The position numbers and the translations under genes are program-made. The notes beneath the pieces are model-generated. The model searched no databases. It saw nothing but the letters and a program-made list of their open reading frames with translations, and had not been told where the DNA came from. Of a stretch of 64,000 bases of DNA, positions 17,261 to 26,245 are shown in pieces. The stretch is from an uncultured Eubacteriales bacterium (GTDB lineage: Bacteria > Bacillota > Clostridia > Oscillospirales > CAG-272), in contig CAJLXA010000003.1 in assembly GCA_905210485.1 (NCBI GenBank), positions 7,787 through 71,786 on the forward strand. The letters run 5' to 3'. Numbering within the stretch: position 1 is the stretch's first letter; every line of letters begins with the position of its first letter.

Positions 17261-19090
17261 TTATTCCACAGTAACGGATTTTGCGAGATTACGCGGGCGA
17301 TCGACATCGCAACCGCGCAGAGAGGCCACGTGATAGGCCAGAAGCTGTAACGCCGTTGCCGATACGATCGGCGCAATGAATTCATTGCACGGCGGCAGAA
17401 CGATGGAAACGGTGGCCAGAGACTCCACGTCCTTCGACGGCGTTCCGATTGTATAAAGCGTTGCGCCGCGGGCGAGGACTTCTTTCATATTGCTGATCGT
17501 TTTTTCGCGGACGGATTCCACAGTGGAGAGCGCGATAACGGGCGTTTCATCTTCGATGAGCGAAATGGTACCGTGTTTCAGTTCTCCCGCCGCATAGGCT
17601 TCGCTATGGATATAGGAGATCTCTTTCAGTTTCAGGGAACCCTCCAGAGCGGTGACGTAATCGGTGTTACGGCCAATGAAGAAAACGTCCTCCGCACCGA
17701 TCAGCGTACTTGCCACACCGCGAATAGCGTCGGACAGTGCAAGTGTGCGGCGAACGGCGTCGGGAAGGGAGGTGAGCAGGAGCGCCGTTTTCTCACGGGC
17801 TTCTTCTTCCGAGATGTTTGATGACAAAAGCGCGAGTTTTACGGCCAGAAGCGAAAGCAGAGCCGTCTGTACGGTATAGGCTTTTGTGGAGGCAACCGCG
17901 ATTTCCGGGCCGGCAAGCGTCGGAAGAACGGCATCGGCTTCACGCGCTATGGAAGAACCGATGACATTTACGACGGCGATAACATAGGCGCCGGCCTGTT
18001 TTGCAAGTCTCAAAGCGGCGAGGCTGTCGGCGGTCTCTCCGGATTGGGAAATGATTAGTACAACGTCATTCTTGCCGATGAGAGGATCGCTGTAGCGGAA
18101 TTCGGAGGCAATCTCCGCATGTGCCGGGATTCTTGCGATTTTTTCGATCAGATATTTGCCGTAATAACCGGCGTGATAGGCGGTACCGCATGCGACGACC
18201 GTGATCTTCTTTGCTTCGGAAAGGCGCTTTTCGTCAAGTCCGTCATTCCGGAAGTCGGGGAGCCCGTCGCGTATGCGCGGCGAAAGCGTCTTTACGATGG
18301 CGTCCGGCTCCTCATTCATTTCTTTTTCCATGAAACAGGAGAAACCGCCGCGTTCGGCCGCTTGCATATCCCAGAGCGCCACTTCTTCTTTTTTGGCGAC
18401 AGGCAGATTATTTTTGTCTAAAAATGTAATGTTATCTTTACAAATTATGGCTATTTCGCCTTGGTCAAGCCGGAAATAGTGATTGGTGTCCGGCAGAAAA
18501 GCCGTGAGATCGGAGGCAATGAAATTTTCGTTTTTTCCGATACCGATCAGAAGCGGACTTTCCCGTCTCACAGCATAGATTTTATCCGGTTCATCGCAGA
18601 ACAGAACACCGAATGCATAAGAACCGCGGATTTTTTCTTCGGTTTTCCTTATGGCGGTGACGGGATCGGCATACTGCTTATAGTAACAGTCAATCAGTTT
18701 GGCGGCCACCTCGGTGTCGGTATCCGAATAGAAAGTATATCCCTGTTCTCTCAGAAATTGACGAAGTTCCTCGTAATTTTCGATGATACCGTTATGTACA
18801 AGCTGTACATGCGCTGTTCCGTGCGGGTGAGAGTTTTCGTCCGACGGGGCGCCGTGCGTTGCCCAGCGGGTGTGCCCGATGGCGCAATGCGTCGTGATCG
18901 CCGGCATGGCGGCGATCTTTTTTTCAACGTTTTCGATTTTACCTTTTGCTTTGACGGTAGTGAGGCTTCCGTCATTGTCGAAGTAGGCAATTCCCGCAGA
19001 ATCGTATCCGCGGTATTCGAGTGCATGCAACCCCGTTATTACCTTGTCGACGGCATTTTTTGTACCTGTATAACCAATGATACCGCACAT
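17261..19090 (-). CDS. glmS: Glutamine-fructose-6-phosphate aminotransferase (isomerising)
   Basis: GlmS makes glucosamine-6-phosphate from fructose-6-phosphate and glutamine, the entry to UDP-GlcNAc. The start at 19090 places Cys2 (MCGIIGYTG) as the N-terminal nucleophile of the glutaminase domain; the 15 residues before it must be absent for activity. Two SIS domains follow (ISQSGETADSLAAL near 347) and the protein ends with the expected DVDRPRNLAKSVTVE. The 609-residue length is standard. It lies 19 nt after glmM, which leaves no room for a glmS ribozyme, so control must act at the operon promoter or elsewhere. Confidence 0.97.
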   Translation of the reverse strand: MCGIIGYTGTKNAVDKVITGLHALEYRGYDSAGIAYFDNDGSLTTVKAKGKIENVEKKIAAMPAITTHCAIGHTRWATHGAPSDENSHPHGTAHVQLVHNGIIENYEELRQFLREQGYTFYSDTDTEVAAKLIDCYYKQYADPVTAIRKTEEKIRGSYAFGVLFCDEPDKIYAVRRESPLLIGIGKNENFIASDLTAFLPDTNHYFRLDQGEIAIICKDNITFLDKNNLPVAKKEEVALWDMQAAERGGFSCFMEKEMNEEPDAIVKTLSPRIRDGLPDFRNDGLDEKRLSEAKKITVVACGTAYHAGYYGKYLIEKIARIPAHAEIASEFRYSDPLIGKNDVVLIISQSGETADSLAALRLAKQAGAYVIAVVNVIGSSIAREADAVLPTLAGPEIAVASTKAYTVQTALLSLLAVKLALLSSNISEEEAREKTALLLTSLPDAVRRTLALSDAIRGVASTLIGAEDVFFIGRNTDYVTALEGSLKLKEISYIHSEAYAAGELKHGTISLIEDETPVIALSTVESVREKTISNMKEVLARGATLYTIGTPSKDVESLATVSIVLPPCNEFIAPIVSATALQLLAYHVASLRGCDVDRPRNLAKSVTVE

Positions 19091-19109
19091 ATATTGTTTA
19101 TCCTTTCTC

Positions 19110-20465
19110 TCAATAAGCCGCGAGTTTTTCGGCAATGGCCGCGGCGACGCGTTCGGTCATGGCGCGTACCTTTTCTTCGTCCGCACCCTCCATCATAACG
19201 CGCAGAAGCGGTTCCGTGCCGGAAGGACGGACAACAAGACGACCGTTGTCACCGATCTCTTTTTCCGCGTCCGCGATGATGGCACGTACGTCACGGTCGG
19301 TATAAAACGCGATTTTCCCTTCGGGAGATACGCGGAGATTGACCAGATATTGCGGATAGCGGCGCATAGTTTTTTTCAGTTCGGACAGCGGCTTTTTCGT
19401 GTTTGCCATCATGGACAGGACGTGTGCCGCCGTAAGTTGACCGTCGCCGGTCGTGGCGTAGTCACGCAGGATCAGATGACCGGACTGTTCGCCGCCGAAA
19501 GAGAGGTCTTCCAGATTCAGCGTTTCCAGAACATAACGGTCGCCGACCTTGGCGGGAATAAACGTAAGGCCGTTTTCTTCACAGAATTTTGAAAAGCCGA
19601 AGTTGGTCATAATGGTGCCCACAACGGTATTTTTCTTGAGTTTGCCGCGTTTCTTCATATCAAGAGCCATCATGGCCATGATCATGTCGCCGTCGATTTC
19701 TTCACCGTTTTCGTCGACCATCAGGCAACGGTCGGCATCGCCGTCAAATGCGGCGCCGCCGTCAAGCTTATGGCGTTTGACATAAGCGGAAAGCTGTTCA
19801 AGATGCGTGGAACCGCATTTGTCATTGATATTGATGCCGTCGGGATTGTCGGACAGCATGACGCACTCCGCTCCGAGAGAAGTGAAGAAGGTTTCGGCGC
19901 TGCGGGAAGCAGAGCCGTTGGCACAGTCCAGCGCGATGCGAAGTCCGTCGAAACGGGTGGGCGTGGATTCGCGCAAATGTTCGATATAGTCCCGCACAGC
20001 CGAATCCTCAATATATATACGTCCGATCTGACGGCTTGCGGCGTGCGCCGGTTCGGGAGAATGATCGAGAACAATGGATTCAATCTGTTCTTCCAGTTCA
20101 TCGGGAAGTTTGAAGCCGTCGCCGCCGAATATCTTAATGCCGTTGTATTCATAGGCATTGTGCGACGCGGAGATCATGATGCCTGCCGTGGCGGCATATT
20201 TTCCTACAAGATAGGCGATGGCCGGTGTGGGCACAACGCCCAAAATCACAACGTCCGCACCCACCGAGCAAAGACCTGCGGCAAGCGCCGAAGCGAGCAT
20301 TTCCGAGGAAATACGGGTATCGTATCCGACGATCACCTTGGATTTATAATGTTTTTGCCCGGAAAGAACGGTGGCGGCCGCACGGCCGATCTCCAGAGCC
20401 ATTTCGCAGGTCAGGAATTCATTGGCGACACCGCGGACGCCGTCTGTACCGAATAATCTTCTCAT
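19110..20465 (-). CDS. glmM: Phosphoglucosamine mutase
   Basis: GlmM converts glucosamine-6-phosphate to glucosamine-1-phosphate. The 451-residue protein begins MRRLFGTDGVRGVANE, has the phosphoserine loop ISASHN near residue 100, the metal loop DGDADRCLM near 240, the sugar-binding GGEQSGH near 325 and the C-terminal RPSGTEPLLRVM. All four are standard. It lies between the acetyltransferase gene (21 nt) and glmS (19 nt), which assembles three consecutive steps of amino-sugar metabolism in one operon. Confidence 0.97.
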   Translation of the reverse strand: MRRLFGTDGVRGVANEFLTCEMALEIGRAAATVLSGQKHYKSKVIVGYDTRISSEMLASALAAGLCSVGADVVILGVVPTPAIAYLVGKYAATAGIMISASHNAYEYNGIKIFGGDGFKLPDELEEQIESIVLDHSPEPAHAASRQIGRIYIEDSAVRDYIEHLRESTPTRFDGLRIALDCANGSASRSAETFFTSLGAECVMLSDNPDGININDKCGSTHLEQLSAYVKRHKLDGGAAFDGDADRCLMVDENGEEIDGDMIMAMMALDMKKRGKLKKNTVVGTIMTNFGFSKFCEENGLTFIPAKVGDRYVLETLNLEDLSFGGEQSGHLILRDYATTGDGQLTAAHVLSMMANTKKPLSELKKTMRRYPQYLVNLRVSPEGKIAFYTDRDVRAIIADAEKEIGDNGRLVVRPSGTEPLLRVMMEGADEEKVRAMTERVAAAIAEKLAAY

Positions 20466-20486
20466 ATAGGTTGCTCCGTTTCTGGT

Positions 20487-21170
20487 TTATATAATCGTAT
20501 TTTCTTCTTTGCGGGGGACAATATGCTTTTCATCTTTATAGATTACATGGGCGGGAATGATGCCGCGGACGCGTGAAAGCGGGTAAATAATGCTTTTACG
20601 TCCGATGACGGAGCCGGGGCAGAGAACGGAGTTACAACCGACTTCGGCGTAATCGCCGAGCATGACGCCGAGTTTGCGGAGACCTGTCGGATAATCGCTT
20701 TCCCCGTGTACGGTAATGCCGGCTTTATCGGAACGGAAGTTGGATGCGATGCTTCCGGCTCCCATATGCGATTTATAGCCGAGCACAGAGTCGCCGACAT
20801 AATTATAATGCGGGATCTGTACGCCGTCCATAATGACGGCATTTTTGATTTCGGTGGAATTTCCGACGACGCACCCTTCGCCGATCAGGGCCGAACCGCG
20901 TATAAACGCGCAGTGACGTACCTCGGTGTTTTTACCGATGATGGTGGGGCCGTCAATGCATGCCGTGGGACTGATGACGGCGTCGTTATGTATATAGACA
21001 TCGCCCGGTAAGGCACGGTATTCCGCGGGGTTCAGAGATTTTCCGAGCGTGCGGATAAATTCAGACAGACCGGGAAGAACCTCCCACGGGTACCGCGCGG
21101 TAAGGAAAAGCGATTTTGCCAATGTATGCGACAAATCAAACAGTTCTTCTGTTTTCGGTGTGTTTGCCAT
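20487..21170 (-). CDS. GlmU-like left-handed beta-helix acyltransferase
   Basis: The 227-residue protein is a hexapeptide-repeat (left-handed beta-helix) acyltransferase with an N-terminal helical part of about 55 residues. It carries GPTIIGKNTEVRHCAFIRGS and the GlmU-like HYNYVGDSVLG with the catalytic-type His, then IASNFRSD. This resembles the acetyltransferase half of bifunctional GlmU without the uridylyltransferase half. It heads the operon with glmM and glmS, so acetylation of glucosamine-1-phosphate is the natural proposal. The uridylyl step would need a separate enzyme not seen here. It could also act on another nucleotide sugar. Confidence 0.8.
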   Translation of the reverse strand: MANTPKTEELFDLSHTLAKSLFLTARYPWEVLPGLSEFIRTLGKSLNPAEYRALPGDVYIHNDAVISPTACIDGPTIIGKNTEVRHCAFIRGSALIGEGCVVGNSTEIKNAVIMDGVQIPHYNYVGDSVLGYKSHMGAGSIASNFRSDKAGITVHGESDYPTGLRKLGVMLGDYAEVGCNSVLCPGSVIGRKSIIYPLSRVRGIIPAHVIYKDEKHIVPRKEENTII

Positions 21171-21212
21171 CGTATTACCTCTTTTAACACAAAAATAATC
21201 AAAATCAACACT

Positions 21213-21241
21213 ATTTTATCATATATGTCTTGAAAAGTCAA
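21213..21241 (-). promoter_or_regulatory. SigA promoter of the acetyltransferase-glmM-glmS operon
   Basis: On the minus strand TTGACT (21236-21241), 17-nt spacer, TAAAAT (21213-21218), 43 nt upstream of the first start. Confidence 0.78.
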
Positions 21242-21352
21242 TCCGATTCTTACTTTTAGCAACATTGTGTTATAATTAAACCCTGTAAAAATGGTTTCGT
21301 GCGATTCCGACAAAGACTTCTGCAGAAATCTTGAAAATCTTTTAAAAACCTA

Positions 21353-21381
21353 TTGACAAAAATGTACGAATATGCTATCAT
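21353..21381 (+). promoter_or_regulatory. SigA promoter of the metal-efflux operon
   Basis: TTGACA (21353-21358), 17-nt spacer, TATCAT (21376-21381). The operator begins at the -10, so bound repressor would block transcription initiation. Confidence 0.8.
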
Positions 21382-21406
21382 ACGTTTGAACAAATGTTCA
21401 AGTGTT
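21381..21406 (+). promoter_or_regulatory. ArsR/SmtB-type 12-2-12 operator
   Basis: The core TTGAACA-AA-TGTTCAA (21386-21401) is a perfect inverted repeat with a 2-nt centre. It matches the TGAACAnnTGTTCA-like sites of SmtB, CzrA and ZiaR repressors. Its place directly after the -10 and before a gene for such a repressor supports autoregulation. Confidence 0.8.
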
Positions 21407-21420
21407 GAAAGGAGGGGGCC

Positions 21421-21807
21421 ATGACAGACCACACGGAAACTACGGAAAACACGGAAGAAATGCCCCATTGCGATTATAAACATGCGCACGGTGCACTGAT
21501 TGAAAAACTGAAAGCCGATACGCCCGCGAGAGAAACGCTGAATAAACTTTCGGATTTGTATAAGGTTTTCGGCGATGAAACGCGTATCCGGATTCTGTAC
21601 GCGCTTTTTGAAAGCGAACTTTGCGTATGCGATATTGCGCAGCTTTTATCCCTGACGGTTTCTGCCGTTTCCCATCAGTTGCGGATCCTGAAACAGGCGA
21701 GGCTCGTCGACTATCGAAGGAGCGGTAAAGCCGTATTTTACTCGCTTGCGGACGCACATGTGCGTTTGATTATCGCGCAGGGAATCGATCACGTCAGCGA
21801 GAGATGA
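21421..21807 (+). CDS. ArsR/SmtB family metal-sensing repressor
   Basis: The 128-residue winged-helix protein has ELCVCDIAQLLSLTVSAVSHQLR (in two parts: ELCVCD metal-site helix and the recognition helix TVSAVSHQLRIL). The C-terminal helix carries DAH and HVSE with D-x-H-x10-H-x2-E spacing, the alpha5 zinc/cobalt site of SmtB. The ELCVCD pair of Cys also resembles the alpha3 site of CadC, so it may sense both Zn and Cd/Pb. An N-terminal Cys/His-containing tail (PHCDYKHAHG) fits that class. GGAGGGGG precedes the ATG. It should repress itself and the two genes downstream. Confidence 0.93.
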   Translation: MTDHTETTENTEEMPHCDYKHAHGALIEKLKADTPARETLNKLSDLYKVFGDETRIRILYALFESELCVCDIAQLLSLTVSAVSHQLRILKQARLVDYRRSGKAVFYSLADAHVRLIIAQGIDHVSER

Positions 21808-21867
21808 ATTTTTGTTTTATCTGAATTCTTATCAAAAACAGTATATGAAAAGGAGAGTTTTAACGTT

Positions 21868-22089
21868 ATGAAAAAATCATTTGCCATTGAAGACCTGGAT
21901 TGCGCACATTGCGCGTCGAAAATCGAAGAAGGGATCAAAAAAATCGAGGGCGTTGAATCCGCCAGCGTTAACTTCCTTGCGGCAAAGTTCACGCTGACTG
22001 CCGACGACGCCGTATTTTCCTCGGTACTGGAAAAAGCGTTGGCCGTGTTCAAAAAGATCGAGCCGGATTGCCGGGTGATTGTTAAATGA
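21868..22089 (+). CDS. Free-standing heavy-metal-associated (HMA) domain protein
   Basis: The 73-residue protein is one HMA ferredoxin-like domain with the metal motif DCAHCA (CxxC) near residues 11-16 and VESASVNF, typical of the second strand. Such proteins act as copper/zinc chaperones or correspond to the N-terminal domain of P1B ATPases. Its stop overlaps the ATPase start by ATGA, and the ATPase lacks its own HMA domain, so it probably delivers or senses metal for that pump in trans. Confidence 0.9.
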   Translation: MKKSFAIEDLDCAHCASKIEEGIKKIEGVESASVNFLAAKFTLTADDAVFSSVLEKALAVFKKIEPDCRVIVK

Positions 22090-23969
22090 AGAAGAAACAA
22101 AAACGGGTACTCCTGCGCATTATACTGTCGGCGGTGCTTCTGCTGACATTGGCGATACTTGAAAAATTTCCGCTGAAGGATGCGCCGCGGCTTCTTTTGT
22201 TCTTCCTTTATTGTGTTCCGTATCTCATTATCGGTTACGATGTTTTGCTTCGTGCGGGCAAGAACATTGTAAACGGTAATCTGTTTGACGAAAACTTTCT
22301 TATGTCCATTGCCACGATCGGCGCGTTCGCCGTCAGTTTTCTCGGCGATAAGGTGGAGTTTGAAGAAGCGGTATTCGTCATGCTCTTTTACCAGGTGGGC
22401 GAACTGTTCCAAAGTATTGCCGTGGGCAGAAGCCGCAATGCGATTTCCGACCTGATGAACATACGCCCGGATTATGCGAACCTTGAGCGCGACGGGGAAG
22501 TGACGCGCGTCGCCCCCGAAGAGGTGGCAGTCGGCGATGTGATTGTTATCCGCCCCGGTGAAAAGATTCCGCTTGACGGTACGATTATCGAAGGCACTTC
22601 GGACGTGAACACCGCCGCATTGACCGGCGAATCGTTTCCGCGTGCGGTCGGCGCCGGCGACGCCGTATACAGCGGCTGTGTAAACGGCGCCGGTTTACTG
22701 CGCATGAAGGCCGATAAACCCTATGAAGATTCCACGGTAGCGCGGATCCTGTCGCTTGTGGAAAATGCGGCGTCACGCAAATCGAAAAGTGAAAATTTCA
22801 TTACGGTCTTTGCCCGGTATTATACGCCGACCGTTGTTTTCCTCTCGGTTTTACTGGCTTTTCTTCCGCCGCTCATTTCCGGGAACTTTGCGGCCAATTT
22901 TATTACATGGTTGACGCGGGCGCTTATGTTTCTCGTTGTTTCCTGTCCCTGCGCCCTGGTTATTTCGGTACCGCTTTCTTTCTTCGGCGGTATCGGCGCC
23001 GCTTCCCGCCGCGGTATTCTCGTCAAAGGCTCTATGTATCTTGAGGGACTTTCGTCCGTGAAAACGGTCGTTTTCGATAAGACCGGTACGCTGACCGTCG
23101 GCAACTTTTCGGTGACCGAGGTTGCGCCCGTCGGTATGACGGAAACGGAATTGCTGTATTATGCCGCGGCGGCCGAAAGTTACTCCACGCATCCGATCGC
23201 GCTTGCATTGCGCAAAGCGGCCAAAACCGACGGTGCGGTCGTGAGCGACGTGACGGAGATTCCCGCGCACGGCCTGTCCGCAACGGTGGACGGTAAAAAA
23301 ATTCTTGCGGGAAACCGTGCGTTGATGGACAAAGAGGGCATCGCTTTCACGCCCTATTCCGGTGACGGCAGTGTTGTCTACATTGCCTGCGACGGCGTTT
23401 ACTGCGGTTATGTCGCTGTGGCGGACGTAGTGAAGCCGGATGCCGATTCGGCAATCGGCGATTTGAAAATGAGGGGAATCCGTACCGTAATGCTGACGGG
23501 CGACCGCGAAAAAGCGGGGCGCGCGGTGGCAGAGCAACTGGAACTTGACGAATATCATACGGAACTGCTTGCCGCCGATAAGGTTGAAAAGGTCGAAGAA
23601 ATGCTTTCTTCGATGCCTCACGGCAAAAAGTTGATGTTTGTCGGCGACGGTGTAAATGACGCGCCGGTTCTGTCACGGGCGGATATCGGCGTTGCGATGG
23701 GGGGACTCGGTTCGGACGCCGCCATTGAGGCCGCGGATATTGTGCTGATGGACGATAATCCCGAAAAAATCGCCGAGGCAATCGAAATATCCAAATCGAC
23801 CTTGCAGATTGTACGGGAGAATATTATTTTCGCTCTCGGCGTCAAGGTAGCGGTTCTGATATTGTCGGCAATCGGTCTGACGGATCTCCGGCTTGCGGTA
23901 TTTGCCGATGTCGGTGTGGCGGTACTGGCCATTATCAACGCTATGCGTGCGTTGCGATTCAATAAATAA
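22086..23969 (+). CDS. P1B-type heavy-metal exporting ATPase (Zn/Cd/Pb class)
   Basis: The 627-residue pump has eight hydrophobic segments, the phosphatase loop LTGESFP near residue 177, the ion channel motif SCPCAL near 286, the phosphorylation site DKTGTLT near 333, the HP-type SYSTHPIA near 368 and GDGVNDAPVL near 520. The CPC motif with the SmtB-like repressor favours divalent Zn, Cd or Pb over monovalent Cu. It has no N-terminal HMA domain; the preceding gene supplies one. It begins in the stop of that gene, so translation is coupled. Confidence 0.93.
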   Translation: MKKKQKRVLLRIILSAVLLLTLAILEKFPLKDAPRLLLFFLYCVPYLIIGYDVLLRAGKNIVNGNLFDENFLMSIATIGAFAVSFLGDKVEFEEAVFVMLFYQVGELFQSIAVGRSRNAISDLMNIRPDYANLERDGEVTRVAPEEVAVGDVIVIRPGEKIPLDGTIIEGTSDVNTAALTGESFPRAVGAGDAVYSGCVNGAGLLRMKADKPYEDSTVARILSLVENAASRKSKSENFITVFARYYTPTVVFLSVLLAFLPPLISGNFAANFITWLTRALMFLVVSCPCALVISVPLSFFGGIGAASRRGILVKGSMYLEGLSSVKTVVFDKTGTLTVGNFSVTEVAPVGMTETELLYYAAAAESYSTHPIALALRKAAKTDGAVVSDVTEIPAHGLSATVDGKKILAGNRALMDKEGIAFTPYSGDGSVVYIACDGVYCGYVAVADVVKPDADSAIGDLKMRGIRTVMLTGDREKAGRAVAEQLELDEYHTELLAADKVEKVEEMLSSMPHGKKLMFVGDGVNDAPVLSRADIGVAMGGLGSDAAIEAADIVLMDDNPEKIAEAIEISKSTLQIVRENIIFALGVKVAVLILSAIGLTDLRLAVFADVGVAVLAIINAMRALRFNK

Positions 23970-24020
23970 AGCCGTAAATAAGTAAATATTTATTTACAGC
24001 ATGCCTGCTTTTCAAAAGAA

Positions 24021-24056
24021 AGAATCCGAACGGCGAAAACCGTTCGGATTCTTTTT
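24021..24056. terminator. Bidirectional terminator between metal ATPase and thrS
   Basis: A 13-bp perfect stem (24021-24033 with 24040-24052, loop CGAAAA) has T-runs on both strands and separates convergent genes. Confidence 0.88.
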
Positions 24057-24071
24057 ATCATTATGGGAGCA

Positions 24072-25838
24072 TCAACTCTTGCGGGTAGCGATTTCGTCTT
24101 TCAGTTTGGCGATGAATTCGTCAAGCGTCATGGTGACGGTCTCGGCAGTATCGCGGTTGCGGACAGAGACCGTGCCGTTTTCGGCTTCCTGCTGGCCGAT
24201 AATCACCATATAAGGAACGCGGTCAACGACCTGCGCTTCACGGATCATATAACCGATCTTTTCATTGCGGTCGTCCAGTTCGACGCGGATTTTCTCGTTA
24301 CGGAGTTTTTCATATACCGTGCGGCCGTATGCTGCGCATTTTTCGGAAACAAGAAGTACCTTTGCCTGCGTCGGAGCCAGCCATGCAGGGAATTTACCGG
24401 CGTAATGTTCCGTCAGGATACCGATAAAGCGTTCGATGGAGCCGAAGCATACACGGTGCACCATGATCGGACGTTCTTTTTGTCCGCTTTCCGCGGTATA
24501 TTCCAGTCCGAAGTTGAGAGGCATCTGGAAGTCGAGCTGGATAGTGCCGCATTGCCAGGTTCTTCCCAGCGAATCTTCAAGGTGAAAATCAATTTTCGGT
24601 CCGTAGAACGCGCCGTCTCCTTCGTTTATCACATAAGGAAGACCGATCTTTTCCAATGCGGTAATAAGACCGTTTGTGGCTGCTTCCCAGTCCTCGTCGC
24701 TGCCCATACTGTTTTCGGGACGTGTGGAGAGTTCGACATGGTACTTGAAGCCGAATTTGTTATATACTTCGTTGATAAGATTGACAACGCCGATGATCTC
24801 GTCGGTAATCTGGTCGCGGCGCATGAAGATATGCGCGTCGTCCTGCGTGAAGCAACGGACACGGAACAGACCGTGGAGCGCGCCTTTCAGCTCATGGCGG
24901 TGAACCAGACCCAGTTCGCCGGCACGGATCGGCAGATCGCGGTAACTGTGAAGCTGGCTTTTGTAAACCATAACGCCGCCGGGACAGTTCATCGGTTTGA
25001 TGCAATAGACTTCGTCATCAATCATGGTGGAGTACATGTTGTCTTTATAGTGATCCCAGTGGCCGCTGGTTTCCCACAGATGACGATTCATGATAAGCGG
25101 TGTGGATATTTCCACATAATTTTCGCGGGTATGAATTTCGCGCCAGTAATCAATCAGCGCATTGCGGAGCTGCATACCTTTCGGCAGGAAAAAGGGGAAG
25201 CCGGGGGCTTCGTCGCAAAGCATGAAAAGATTCATTTCCTTGCCGATACGGCGGTGATCGCGTTTCTCCGCTTCTTCAAGAAGACGGAGATAGTTGTCCA
25301 GCTCTTCCTGCGTGCGGAAAGCGATACCCTTAATACGGGTAAGCATTTTATTGTTTTTGTCGTTTTTCCAGTATGCGCCCGATTGCCCCATCAGTTTGAA
25401 GGCTTTCAGCGCTTTTGTATAGCACAGGTGAGGGCCGACGCACATGTCCACATATTCGCCCTGTTTATAGAAACTGATAACGGCATCTTCGGGGAGATCG
25501 CCGATGTGTTCCACCTTGTATTTTTCGCCGCGGGCTTCCATGTCGGCGATCGCTTCGGCACGGGGGAGCGTATAGGGTTTGATCGGCAGGTTTTCTTTTA
25601 CGATCTTTTTCATTTCCTTTTCGATGTTGGCAAGATCGTCTTCCGAAAGTTTGGTTTCGCCGAGGTCAATATCGTAGTAGAATCCTTTTTCGTTTGCGGG
25701 GCCGTACGCAAAGTTGGCGTGCGGATACAGTCGTTTTACGGCCTGCGCGAGAATATGAGCGGCTGTATGGCGCAGAATGTGCAGTTCTTCTTCGGGGGCA
25801 CATTCGGCTACATGGCCGTCGTTGTAGATGACTTTCAT
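24072..25838 (-). CDS. thrS: Threonine-tRNA ligase lacking the N-terminal TGS domain
   Basis: ThrS charges tRNA-Thr. The 588-residue protein begins almost directly with the editing domain (ILRHTAAHILAQAVKRLYP at residue 21), so the roughly 60-residue TGS domain of the usual 640-residue enzyme is absent. The class II core has MNCPGG near 312 and RHELKGALHGLFRVRCFTQ near 340, with Zn-binding Cys/His residues. The C-terminal anticodon domain ends with LDEFIAKLKDEI. AAGGAG precedes the ATG. The leader carries a T-box that reads uncharged tRNA-Thr. Confidence 0.96.
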   Translation of the reverse strand: MKVIYNDGHVAECAPEEELHILRHTAAHILAQAVKRLYPHANFAYGPANEKGFYYDIDLGETKLSEDDLANIEKEMKKIVKENLPIKPYTLPRAEAIADMEARGEKYKVEHIGDLPEDAVISFYKQGEYVDMCVGPHLCYTKALKAFKLMGQSGAYWKNDKNNKMLTRIKGIAFRTQEELDNYLRLLEEAEKRDHRRIGKEMNLFMLCDEAPGFPFFLPKGMQLRNALIDYWREIHTRENYVEISTPLIMNRHLWETSGHWDHYKDNMYSTMIDDEVYCIKPMNCPGGVMVYKSQLHSYRDLPIRAGELGLVHRHELKGALHGLFRVRCFTQDDAHIFMRRDQITDEIIGVVNLINEVYNKFGFKYHVELSTRPENSMGSDEDWEAATNGLITALEKIGLPYVINEGDGAFYGPKIDFHLEDSLGRTWQCGTIQLDFQMPLNFGLEYTAESGQKERPIMVHRVCFGSIERFIGILTEHYAGKFPAWLAPTQAKVLLVSEKCAAYGRTVYEKLRNEKIRVELDDRNEKIGYMIREAQVVDRVPYMVIIGQQEAENGTVSVRNRDTAETVTMTLDEFIAKLKDEIATRKS

Positions 25839-25900
25839 AAGTGATCTCCTTTATTTTGATGATGTTTTAAGTGCGGATAGATAATTGCATAAAAGAAATA

Positions 25901-25938
25901 AAAAAACCCTGACACAGCGCAAAACTGTTGTCAAGGGT
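25901..25938 (-). terminator. T-box terminator hairpin
   Basis: On the minus strand ACCCTTGACA pairs with TGTCAGGGT, followed by seven T. It competes with the T-box antiterminator. Confidence 0.88.
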
Positions 25939-26118
25939 GCGATAGGCACGGTTCCACCTTGAATTTTCACTCATTGAATATGCAATTATGAACGCAGGCG
26001 GTATCTTTCGGGACTTGTCGGCCATGTTTTCAGCAGTGCACGGCTCTCTGTGCGACGGTGACCCGCAGACATGTTCTGCGCTTCGGAACACACGGTTCCT
26101 TTCGATTGTTCGATTTAC
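25901..26118 (-). promoter_or_regulatory. T-box riboswitch controlling thrS
   Basis: On the minus strand the leader has a stem I base (26076-26080 pairing 25993-25997), the GAGAGCC-type element, a specifier ACC (complement of 26000-26002, a Thr codon, in GATACCGCC), the T-box sequence AAGGTGGAACCG (25949-25960) and then a terminator. Order and spacing fit the class. Uncharged tRNA-Thr would stabilise the antiterminator and allow thrS transcription. The specifier assignment is my reading of the fold. Confidence 0.9.
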
Positions 26119-26125
26119 TTTTTTC

Positions 26126-26154
26126 ATTATAACACGGTGAAATTTCTTTGTCAA
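26126..26154 (-). promoter_or_regulatory. Consensus SigA promoter of thrS
   Basis: On the minus strand TTGACA (26149-26154), 17-nt spacer, TATAAT (26126-26131). Both hexamers are perfect. Confidence 0.88.
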
Positions 26155-26245
26155 GAAATTCGGAGAAAAAAGCGGGAGAAACGGCGACTTTTTTTCTTTT
26201 TCCCCAAAAGGTCGAAAAAGGGAATACGAAAATATGTCTTTTCCC

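Noticed and set aside
19091..19109. glmS ribozyme
   Set aside because: Only 19 nt separate glmM and glmS, far too short for the ribozyme.
24063..25844. 593-codon plus-strand frame opposite thrS
   Set aside because: It mirrors thrS on the other strand, has no SD or family signature, and results from codon bias in the real gene.
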